Positions 13,292 through 20,073 of a DNA stretch of 46,080 bases are shown one piece after another; positions within the stretch are counted from its first letter, which is position 1, and each line of letters starts with the position of its first letter. Both the position numbers and the translations under genes were made by a program. A model generated the notes under the pieces. The model was not told the DNA's origin. It saw only the letters and a program-made list of their open reading frames with translations, and did no database searches. This stretch comes from an uncultured Oscillospiraceae bacterium (GTDB lineage Bacteria > Bacillota > Clostridia > Oscillospirales > Ruminococcaceae), in contig CAKSPH010000018.1 in assembly GCA_934481355.1 (NCBI GenBank), forward strand, positions 1 through 46,080, written 5' to 3'.

Positions 13292-15580
13292 ATGGATAAC
13301 AGGACCATTTCAAATATCGTTTCCCTCGCCGCTTCCGGCGGTGCGGAGGGGAACGGGATATCCGAGGTATTCTCCCGGGTATACTGCGCAGTAAAGAATA
13401 CTCTCGGCATGACTCCCTACGAGGAGCAGATCGGCGCGGCGCTGGCGCTCTCCGGGCACAGCATGGTGCAGATGCAGACCGGCGAGGGAAAGACCCTTGC
13501 GGCGGTTTTCTCCGCCTGCCACGAGGCGCTGAACGGCGGTCAGGTCATGGTGCTGACCTTCAACGACTACCTTGCCCGGCGGGACTTCACCATGATGAAG
13601 CCGGTCTATGACGCGATGGGGGTTTCCCTCGGCTGTATCACCGCCGACACTCCCCGGGAGCAGCGCCGGGAGCAGTACGCGAAGCAGGTGACCTACCTCA
13701 CCGCCAGGGAGGCGGGATTCGACTACCTGCGGGATTTCGCGTGCTTTGATCCGGAAAGGATGGCTTTTCCGGAGAAGCTGAACTTCGCGATAGTGGACGA
13801 AGCCGACAGCATCATGATAGACGAGGCGCGCATTCCGCTGGTGATCGCCGGGGATATCGCAGCCCGGGACGACGGCTCCACCGCAGAGGTCTACCGGAAG
13901 GTGGCGGGATTCACCGGGTCGGACTACGGCGTTGACGAGGACAGCCGCAACGTGTACCTCACGGACGCGGGCGCAGACAGGGCGGAGGAAATATTCTCCT
14001 GCAACATCTACGACGCGGATTCCGCGGCTCTGCTTGCGAAGATATGCGCCTGCATAAAGGCGCGGGAGCTCCTGCACGAGGACAAGGACTACATTCTGCG
14101 GGACGGCGCGGTGCTGCTTGTGGACGAATTTACCGGAAGAGCCGCCCCGGGGCGCGTTTTCCCGGGGGACCTGCAGGCGGCGGTGGAGGCGAAGCACGGG
14201 CTGAAGATCACCTCCCGCGGCAGGATAATGGGCAATATCGCGCTCCAGTACTTCCTGCGGCTGTTTCCGAAGCTCGCCGGAATGACAGGCACGGCGGTGC
14301 AGTCCCGGGAGGAATTCGACACCATCTACGGGCTTCCCACCGAGGTCATTCCCACGCGGCTGCCATGCCGGCGCACCGACCACCCGATGGAGCTGTACTA
14401 CGACCAGGACGAGAAGCGCCGCGCGGTCATCTCCGCGATAAAACAGGCGCATGAGATAAACCGTCCCGTGCTCGTGGGCACGGCGGATATCGGGGAATCC
14501 GAGCGGCTTTCCGCAGAACTGGATGCCGCCGGGATCCCCTGCACCGTGCTCAACGCCAAGAACGACGAGGCGGAGGCGGACATAATCTCCCGGGCGGGGG
14601 AGCCGGGAGCCGTCACCATCTCTACCAACATGGCGGGACGCGGAGTAGACATAAAGCTCGGCGGCGCTGACTGTCACGCGAAATCCGAGGTTGAAGCCGC
14701 GGGCGGTCTGCTGGTCATTGCGGCGGCAATGCGGGATTCCTCCCGGATGACCCAGCAGCTCCGGGGGCGCGCCGGACGTCAGGGCGACGTCGGCGAGAGC
14801 CGGTTCTTCGCCGCGCTGGACGATGAGATAATGACCCGCGGCAACCTGCGTTCGCTGGTCTCCGGCAGGCACTATCCCGCCGAAAAGGTGAGCGGCGCGA
14901 TAGAGGACAGGGCTCTGCTGAAGGAAGCCGGGCGCGTACAGCGCATAGCCGAGGGCGCCGCCTTTGACGAGCGTGTGAACCTCATGAAATACACGATGAT
15001 AGGCGAGAAGCACCGCTCCATGACCTTTGAGAAGCGCACCGCACTGTTGGAGGGCTCATGGCACAGCGATATGTGGCAGAAGCACGCGCCACGGCAGTAC
15101 GCGGCGGCGGTGAAGCTCCTCGGGGAGGAAAAGCTCCGGCAGAAGCAGGACATCGTGCTTGCCGCCCTGCTGAACGAATTCTGGTGCGATTACCTCGACT
15201 ACACTGCCTATCTCCGGGAGGGCATACACCTGACCCAGATAGCCGGGCGCAATCCCGCCGAGGAATACAACATTGCCTGCGAGGAATATTACGAGGGCGC
15301 GGCGGAGAGCCTGCCGGAGCGCATGGCGGAGAAGCTGGACGAGCTGCTTGCGGCTCCCTCCCCGGCGGATTATCAGCCGCTTGTGCCGAGCCGCACCTAC
15401 ACATATCTTCTCAACGACACCGGCGAGGAATTCAGGCGCAAGCCGTTGCTGCTGAACGTTTTCTCCGACAACGAGGAGATAGCGGACGGCAATCAGAAGA
15501 AATCCGAGCCCGCGCCGGAGGAAAATTCCGCAAAGCCGGAGAAAAAGGGCTTCTTCGCGAAGCTTTTCGGCAAGAAGTGA
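13292..15580 (+). CDS. SecA-type translocase ATPase, probably accessory (SecA2-like)
   Basis: A 762-residue motor ATPase of the SecA family, which pushes preproteins through SecYEG at the membrane. Walker A is TGEGKT (63-68) and Walker B is VDEAD (168-172). The preprotein cross-linking region includes FTGRAAPGRVFPGDLQAAVEAKHG. The second helicase domain carries TNMAGRGVDIKLGG and QQLRGRAGRQGD. It is shorter than housekeeping SecA (about 840-900), and its C-terminus is a Lys/Glu-rich tail (KKGFFAKLFGKK) without the Cys-rich zinc/SecB motif. That favours an accessory SecA, perhaps for a subset of surface proteins, though no accSec or SecY2 partner is adjacent. GTGGGG precedes the ATG. mnmE starts 7 bases after its stop, so the two are likely cotranscribed. 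Confidence 0.85.
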   Translation: MDNRTISNIVSLAASGGAEGNGISEVFSRVYCAVKNTLGMTPYEEQIGAALALSGHSMVQMQTGEGKTLAAVFSACHEALNGGQVMVLTFNDYLARRDFTMMKPVYDAMGVSLGCITADTPREQRREQYAKQVTYLTAREAGFDYLRDFACFDPERMAFPEKLNFAIVDEADSIMIDEARIPLVIAGDIAARDDGSTAEVYRKVAGFTGSDYGVDEDSRNVYLTDAGADRAEEIFSCNIYDADSAALLAKICACIKARELLHEDKDYILRDGAVLLVDEFTGRAAPGRVFPGDLQAAVEAKHGLKITSRGRIMGNIALQYFLRLFPKLAGMTGTAVQSREEFDTIYGLPTEVIPTRLPCRRTDHPMELYYDQDEKRRAVISAIKQAHEINRPVLVGTADIGESERLSAELDAAGIPCTVLNAKNDEAEADIISRAGEPGAVTISTNMAGRGVDIKLGGADCHAKSEVEAAGGLLVIAAAMRDSSRMTQQLRGRAGRQGDVGESRFFAALDDEIMTRGNLRSLVSGRHYPAEKVSGAIEDRALLKEAGRVQRIAEGAAFDERVNLMKYTMIGEKHRSMTFEKRTALLEGSWHSDMWQKHAPRQYAAAVKLLGEEKLRQKQDIVLAALLNEFWCDYLDYTAYLREGIHLTQIAGRNPAEEYNIACEEYYEGAAESLPERMAEKLDELLAAPSPADYQPLVPSRTYTYLLNDTGEEFRRKPLLLNVFSDNEEIADGNQKKSEPAPEENSAKPEKKGFFAKLFGKK

Positions 15581-15587
15581 GGAAACA

Positions 15588-16949
15588 ATGTCAACGATTT
15601 GTGCAATTGCAACTCCCCCCGCCGCAGGGGGGATCTCCGTGATAAGGATATCCGGCGAAAACGCCGCCGGGATAGCCGCAAGGGTGTTCAGACCCGTTTC
15701 CGGAAAAAGCGCCGCAGACCTCCCGGGCTACCGGGCGGCATACGGAAAGATATACGATAACGGCGAGCTGCTGGACGACGGAGTGCTGCTGATGTACCGC
15801 GCCCCGCACAGCTACACCGGCGAGGATACGGCGGAAATCTCCTGCCACGGCGGGATATACGTCACAAGGCGCGTGCTCTCCGCCTGCGTAAAGGCGGGGG
15901 CTCAGCCGGCGGCCCCCGGGGAGTTCACCAGGCGCGCCCTGCTCAACGGGAAGATGTCGCTCACCCAGGCGGAGGCGGTCGCCGATATAATCAGCGCCCA
16001 GGGCGGGCAGTTCCTGAGCTGCGCCAACGGTCAGCGCGAGGGCGCTCTCTACCGCCGGATGGAGGACTGCGCCGACAGGATAATGGACATCTCCGCGCAG
16101 ATTTCCGCGTGGATAGACTACCCCGAGGACGACACCCCGGTGGTAACTCAGCAGTGGCTCACAGACCGGCTGACGGCGGTGCGGGATATGTTCCGGGAGC
16201 TGCTTTCCGGTTACGACACCGGGCGTATGCTCCGGGAGGGTATCTCCTGCGCGATAGTCGGCAAGCCCAACGCCGGGAAATCCACGCTGATGAACAGCCT
16301 CGCGGGTCAGCAGAGGAGCATAGTCTCCGACATCGCCGGGACTACCCGGGACATCGTGGAGGAAACCATCTCCCTCGGGGATATAGTGCTGCGCGTGGCG
16401 GACTGCGCCGGGATACGCGAAACGGACGACCCTGTGGAGAAGATAGGCGTGGACATCATGCTGAAGCGGCTTGAAAGCTCGGATATCATCCTTGCGGTGT
16501 TCGACGGCTCAAGGGAGCTTTCGGAGGAGGACAGGCGGCTTCTCGGGCTCATCTCCGGCAGGAATGTCGTGGCGGTGGTGAACAAATCCGACCTGCCCCA
16601 GAAGCTGGATATCAGCGAAATAGAGCGTGCCGCCGGGACTCCCGTGGTGCTCTCCGCGAAGCAGGACGGCGCGGCAAAGGCGCTTTCCGGAGCGGTAAGC
16701 GAAAAACTCGACCTGTCGCGGCTGGACCCGGACGCGGGATTCCTCGCCAACGAGCGCCAGCGCGACTGCGTTATCCGGGCGGCTGATTCGGTGGAGCAGG
16801 CGCTCGGCGCGGCGGCGCTGGGCGTAACTCCGGACGCGGTCGGCGTAATGCTGGAGCAGGCTCTGGACGCAGTCTACGAGCTCTCCGGAAAGCGCGCCGG
16901 CGAGGAAGTCATAGACGAGGTGTTCAGGCGCTTCTGCGTGGGCAAATGA
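15588..16949 (+). CDS. mnmE: tRNA uridine-5-carboxymethylaminomethyl modification GTPase MnmE
   Basis: A 453-residue GTPase which, with MnmG, modifies the wobble uridine of several tRNAs. It has an N-terminal formyl-tetrahydrofolate-binding domain (STICAIATPPAAGGISVIRISG), a helical domain and an inserted G domain with G1 GKPNAGKS (about 225-232), TTRDIVEE, G3 DCAGIRETDDPVEKIG and G4 NKSD. It ends in FRRFCVGK, the family's conserved C-terminal Cys motif. The G3 Thr of DTAG is Cys here, a mild deviation. Length is normal. The site AAGTGAGGAAACA precedes ATG. It lies between a SecA-type gene and a trkA gene; mnmG is not in the window. Confidence 0.96.
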   Translation: MSTICAIATPPAAGGISVIRISGENAAGIAARVFRPVSGKSAADLPGYRAAYGKIYDNGELLDDGVLLMYRAPHSYTGEDTAEISCHGGIYVTRRVLSACVKAGAQPAAPGEFTRRALLNGKMSLTQAEAVADIISAQGGQFLSCANGQREGALYRRMEDCADRIMDISAQISAWIDYPEDDTPVVTQQWLTDRLTAVRDMFRELLSGYDTGRMLREGISCAIVGKPNAGKSTLMNSLAGQQRSIVSDIAGTTRDIVEETISLGDIVLRVADCAGIRETDDPVEKIGVDIMLKRLESSDIILAVFDGSRELSEEDRRLLGLISGRNVVAVVNKSDLPQKLDISEIERAAGTPVVLSAKQDGAAKALSGAVSEKLDLSRLDPDAGFLANERQRDCVIRAADSVEQALGAAALGVTPDAVGVMLEQALDAVYELSGKRAGEEVIDEVFRRFCVGK

Positions 16950-16957
16950 GGTGAAGC

Positions 16958-17578
16958 ATGAATATAATCATAATCGGCTGCGGAAAAGTCGGCAGCGAGC
17001 TAGCGGGAGTCCTTGACAAGCGCGGCAGCGACGTTTCGGTGGTAGACCGGGACGGGCGGAATTTCGACCGCCTGCCCGGGGATTTCAGCGGGTTCACTAC
17101 CGCGGGAGTGCCTATCGACCAGGAGGTGCTCAGAAAGGCCGGCATCGAGAGCTGCGACGCGGTGTGCGCCATAACTCAGGACGATAATCTGAATATAATG
17201 GCGGCTCAGCTCGCAAAGGACATATTCCACGTTGAGCGCGTATTCGCGCGGATATCCGACCCGGACAAGGTGGACGTGTTTCAGGGCTTCGGCATACAGA
17301 CGGTCTGCCCCACCGCCCTTACGGTGGACGCGGCGCTTGCGGCGATAGAGGACGTGAGCGAACAGGCGGAGCTCCGCATACAGCGCAGTACCGTGCGGTT
17401 CATAACGATGGATATGCCTCCCGGATTCGTCGGTAAGCTCCCGTCAGATATCGAGCTTGAAGAGGGTGAGAGCCTTTTCGCGATAGTCCGCGCAAACGGG
17501 ACGTTCCTGCTGTACACGGGACAGGTGATAACGCTGTCCGCACAGGACAAGCTGATTTTCGCAAAGAAAGCCACATGA
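16958..17578 (+). CDS. TrkA-type potassium channel/transporter regulatory protein, second copy
   Basis: A 206-residue cytoplasmic RCK protein. The N-terminal Rossmann fold has NIIIIGCGKVGSELAGVL, VVDRDGRNFDRL, and the D-D-N-L-N-I-MAAQLAKDIF helix; a TrkA-C domain occupies about 130-206. It is expected to gate a K+ uptake channel. It starts 8 bases after mnmE. It is a distant paralogue of the protein encoded at 10156-10812, and again no TrkH/KtrB membrane subunit is adjacent. Its nucleotide-binding loop reads GCGKVG, a normal GxGxxG. Confidence 0.87.
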   Translation: MNIIIIGCGKVGSELAGVLDKRGSDVSVVDRDGRNFDRLPGDFSGFTTAGVPIDQEVLRKAGIESCDAVCAITQDDNLNIMAAQLAKDIFHVERVFARISDPDKVDVFQGFGIQTVCPTALTVDAALAAIEDVSEQAELRIQRSTVRFITMDMPPGFVGKLPSDIELEEGESLFAIVRANGTFLLYTGQVITLSAQDKLIFAKKAT

Positions 17579-17647
17579 CCTATGCCGGGAGGAGCTTGCC
17601 CCTCCCCTACAATCCACATAAATAAAACAGAACAAAGGAGAAACGAG

Positions 17648-18295
17648 ATGTTCAAGTTAGTAATTTTCGACCTTGACGGAACCCTGCTCAACACCATCGG
17701 CGACCTTTCCGCGGCGGGAAATTACACCCTTGCCGATATGGGATACCCTACGCACAAGGAGGAGGAATACCGCCATTTTGTGGGCAACGGGATACCGAAG
17801 CTTATCGAGAGAATGCTCCCGGCGGGCACGCAGAAGCCGGTCATCGACCTCGCTTACGAGATATTCATGGAGTACTATTCCGGGCACAAGTGCGACCATA
17901 CGAAGCCGTATCCGGGCATTCCGGAGCTGATACATACCCTGCGGGAGCACGGCGTGGTTTGCGGCGCAAATTCCAACAAGGCGAATGAGTTCACGCAGGA
18001 GCTGATACGGCTGAATTTCGGGAAGGAGATAACCCATGTGATAGGCTACGGCGCAGGATTCGGGGCGAAGCCCGACCCGGGCGCGGCCCTGGAGATAATA
18101 CGCCGGGCGGGCGTGAAGCCGGAGGAGGCTCTGTATGTCGGGGACAGCGATGTTGACATCATCACCGGACATAACGCCGGCATAGCCGTGTGCGGGGCGC
18201 TGTGGGGATTCAGGGGATATGACGAGCTTGCCGCGCAGAATCCGACATACCTGGCGCATGACGCCGGGGAGCTGGAAAAGATCATTTTAGGCTGA
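17648..18295 (+). CDS. HAD-superfamily phosphatase, phosphoglycolate phosphatase-like
   Basis: A 215-residue cytoplasmic phosphatase. HAD motif I is FDLDGTLLNT (nucleophile Asp8, acid/base Asp10), followed by an alpha-helical cap (about 15-80), motif II around GVVCGANSNK, motif III Lys in GAKPDPG, and motif IV VGDSDVDIITGHNAG. This pattern is that of Gph/PgmB-type enzymes; phosphoglycolate is the usual guess, but the substrate is not proven. Start at 17648 is supported by AAAGGAG 9 bases upstream and by the standard N-terminus; an earlier in-frame ATG at 17582 adds an unrelated tail. Confidence 0.9.
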   Translation: MFKLVIFDLDGTLLNTIGDLSAAGNYTLADMGYPTHKEEEYRHFVGNGIPKLIERMLPAGTQKPVIDLAYEIFMEYYSGHKCDHTKPYPGIPELIHTLREHGVVCGANSNKANEFTQELIRLNFGKEITHVIGYGAGFGAKPDPGAALEIIRRAGVKPEEALYVGDSDVDIITGHNAGIAVCGALWGFRGYDELAAQNPTYLAHDAGELEKIILG

Positions 18296-18333
18296 GACCC
18301 TCTCCGCGCAACTGTATCTGAGCGCGTGATCCG

Positions 18334-18450
18334 CGACCGTATCTCCCATAAAATTTGAGCAGCGGCGTTTACTCGCGGTCAAGGGGTCGCACCCCTTGCG
18401 GGTCAAGGGCAGCGCCCTTGTCGCCGTCTGCAGACGGCGAAATACCCCTC
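18334..18450 (-). repeat. Three-hairpin GC-rich intergenic repeat, copy 2
   Basis: Inverted copy of the unit at 82-200: a conserved CGTATCTCCCATAAAAT edge, then CAAGGGG/CCCCTTG, CAAGGGC/GCCCTTG and CGCCGTCTGCAGACGGCG hairpins. It begins some 40 bases after the HAD phosphatase stop. Confidence 0.7.
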
Positions 18451-18525
18451 ACAAATCACTTCTTTGTCATGCTCATCTCTGTCGTGCGCGTCTGATTACG
18501 CTCAAAAGGCGCTAAAGGGGGGAAA

Positions 18526-18616
18526 GGGGGAAAAACAAGAGTTTTTCCCCCTCAAGCGCGTTATCGTCTTAATCTCCCCTGCCCTCCGAAACAGTCCGGT
18601 GGACTGTTTCGGAGGG
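18526..18616. repeat. Two strong hairpins in a gene-free stretch
   Basis: The first is GGGGGAAAAAC-AAGA-GTTTTTCCCCC (18526-18551), a perfect 11-base stem. The second is a perfect 16-base stem around a 3-base loop (18582-18597 pairing with 18601-18616; arm CCCTCCGAAACAGTCC). The short open frame across them is not credible as a gene. Function is unknown; they may be termini or debris of further palindromic elements. Nothing else was seen between 18451 and 18758. Confidence 0.6.
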
Positions 18617-18758
18617 AACAACCGAGATACAGCAGGAGGGCAAACCGTTATCTCCCCGGCTACCTCCCCGCATTTGTCATTTTGATGAATTTCCCCCGCC
18701 GTAAATTGACTATCTGCACAAAAACCTTAGCTGTATCGGTGCTTTTTTGTGAAAAGTG

Positions 18759-18787
18759 TAGACAAATCCGCAAATCTGTGCTATAAT
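18759..18787 (+). promoter_or_regulatory. Promoter of the cytidylate-kinase-like gene
   Basis: TAGACA (18759-18764), a 17-base spacer, and TATAAT (18782-18787), 53 bases ahead of the ATG. Confidence 0.8.
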
Positions 18788-18840
18788 ATAGTCAGAAACC
18801 GCCAGAAGGCGGAGCTCATAAGCAGACGGAGGCGATATAT

Positions 18841-19440
18841 ATGTCAAAACGTATAATTACCATCACAAGACAGTACGGAAGCGGCGGACGTGAAATAGGC
18901 GAAAAGCTCGCGAAGCGGCTGGGCGTGGATTTCTACGACAATAAGCTGCTTGATGTGGCGGCAAAGGACAGCGGGATCCACAAGACCCACTTCGAGGAAA
19001 GCGACGAGCGGCGCACGAACAGTTTCCTGTACCTGCTCTCCACTACCTACGGTCAGGGAGGGGTGCCGTTTGACGACGCATTGTTCTTCGCCCAGCTCAA
19101 CGCTATCCAGAAGATAGCTTCCGGGGGCTCCTGCCTTATCATCGGCAGGTGCGCGGATTACGCGCTCAGGGACTTCACCGGAGTTGTGAACATCTATATA
19201 ACCGCCCCCCTCGAGGACAGGATAAAGCGCGCCATCAACGCCTACGGCATCGCCGAAAAGCACGCCGCAGAGTATGTAAAGCGCATGGATAAGCAGCGTA
19301 TTTCCTATTATAATTACTACACCGACAAGCGCTGGGGCACCCCGGAGAACTTCGAGCTCTGCCTTGACAGCTCCGCCCTCGGCATTGACGGCTCGGTAGA
19401 CCTGCTGGAGAATTTCATCAAAATGTATTACAAGGACTAA
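18841..19440 (+). CDS. Cytidylate kinase-like family protein
   Basis: A 199-residue cytoplasmic P-loop kinase of the cytidylate-kinase-like group common in gut Clostridia. The N-terminal motif is ITITRQYGSGGREIGEKLAKRLG, with a Gly-rich phosphate loop lacking the canonical GKS/T. There is an IIGRCADYAL strand, then a lid-like RI-R segment. It is distinct from the true Cmk, so the phosphate acceptor is uncertain. It has its own promoter and GGAGGCG site and is followed by a strong terminator, so it is monocistronic. Confidence 0.85.
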   Translation: MSKRIITITRQYGSGGREIGEKLAKRLGVDFYDNKLLDVAAKDSGIHKTHFEESDERRTNSFLYLLSTTYGQGGVPFDDALFFAQLNAIQKIASGGSCLIIGRCADYALRDFTGVVNIYITAPLEDRIKRAINAYGIAEKHAAEYVKRMDKQRISYYNYYTDKRWGTPENFELCLDSSALGIDGSVDLLENFIKMYYKD

Positions 19441-19456
19441 ACCCGGATAATTCCGT

Positions 19457-19487
19457 CCCCCCTCCGCCATCGCGGAGGGGGATTTTT
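19457..19487 (+). terminator. Terminator of the cytidylate-kinase-like gene
   Basis: CCCCCTCCGC-CATC-GCGGAGGGGG followed by ATTTTTC. Confidence 0.9.
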
Positions 19488-19565
19488 CACATATCCCCCG
19501 AATGTGCGAATTGTCCTGAGGCATATGTCTGTACAGAAAAAAGCGCCTGTTTCTATATTTTTTTC

Positions 19566-19594
19566 TTGACTTTCCTTAATATGTATGATATAAT
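19566..19594 (+). promoter_or_regulatory. Probable promoter of the 2008-residue dockerin protein gene
   Basis: TTGACT (19566-19571), a 17-base spacer and TATAAT (19589-19594). The next gene start is at 20074, so the transcript would begin with a leader of about 470 bases made largely of the inserted elements that start at 19601. Confidence 0.65.
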
Positions 19595-19600
19595 ACTGAA

Positions 19601-20022
19601 AAAGCACTGATTAAATCACGCCTGACGGCCTGGCGTGCACCTTGCTTACATCTTTTCCGCTATATTGCACAAGGTCACCTCTAAAAACCTTGTTTGAGTG
19701 AAAATGTGTATAGCACACCGCCTGCTTCAGAAAACCTCCTCGTAAGGCATACAGCCTTACTTCGTCAGCTTTCATCGCATTCGGTGCACTCTACCCATTT
19801 TCACTTTTCAAACCGGTTTTTAGAGGTGACCACAATTCGTCCTGGCAATGCGCCCCCCGCTGCGGGTGGCGGCGCGCAGCGCCAGAGTGGCTGACCGAAG
19901 GGCCGGCCCTGCTCCGATGGCTGTTGACCTGAATGCGCTGACGCTTCCGTCAACAACTTCTCATTGTACAATCTGACGAAAAATCTGCAACGCAATCTGC
20001 AACCGGATTTAACCAGTGCTTT
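19601..20022. mobile_element. MITE-like element, itself interrupted by another element
   Basis: The ends are AAAGCACTGATTAAAT (19601-19616) and ATTTAACCAGTGCTTT (20007-20022), inverted repeats with one mismatch. The inner arms (ATATTGCACAA ... TTGTACAATCTGACGAAAAATCTG) match those of the element at 12648-12820. The 159-base element at 19673-19831 is inserted in the left arm. Without that insert and its duplication the unit is about 259 bases. No protein is encoded; it forms most of the leader of the next gene. Confidence 0.75.
19673..19831. mobile_element. GGTCACC MITE-like element, nested copy 1 (159 bases)
   Basis: Perfect 17-base terminal inverted repeats: GGTCACCTCTAAAAACC at 19673-19689 and its complement at 19815-19831. 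The direct flanks are ACAA (19669-19672 and 19832-19835). The intact sequence GCACAATTCGTCC is seen at the equivalent place in the element at 12648-12820, which confirms both the insertion and the 4-base duplication. It has subterminal inverted arms (GAGTGAAAATGTGTATAG and CTACCCATTTTCACT) and no coding capacity. Confidence 0.88.
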
Positions 20023-20073
20023 CCTGTAAATTGCGCATATAGTCGGCGCAATCAGTTGGAATGGAGGAATTAT

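Noticed and set aside
13310..15013. Minus-strand open frame of 567 codons opposite the SecA-type gene
   Set aside because: The plus strand carries complete SecA motifs; the antisense frame has no recognisable domain and no start signals.
18464..18685. Short plus-strand frame of 73 codons between the HAD and cytidylate-kinase-like genes
   Set aside because: It spans two perfect hairpins, has no ribosome binding site and resembles nothing known; the DNA is better read as palindromic repeat sequence.
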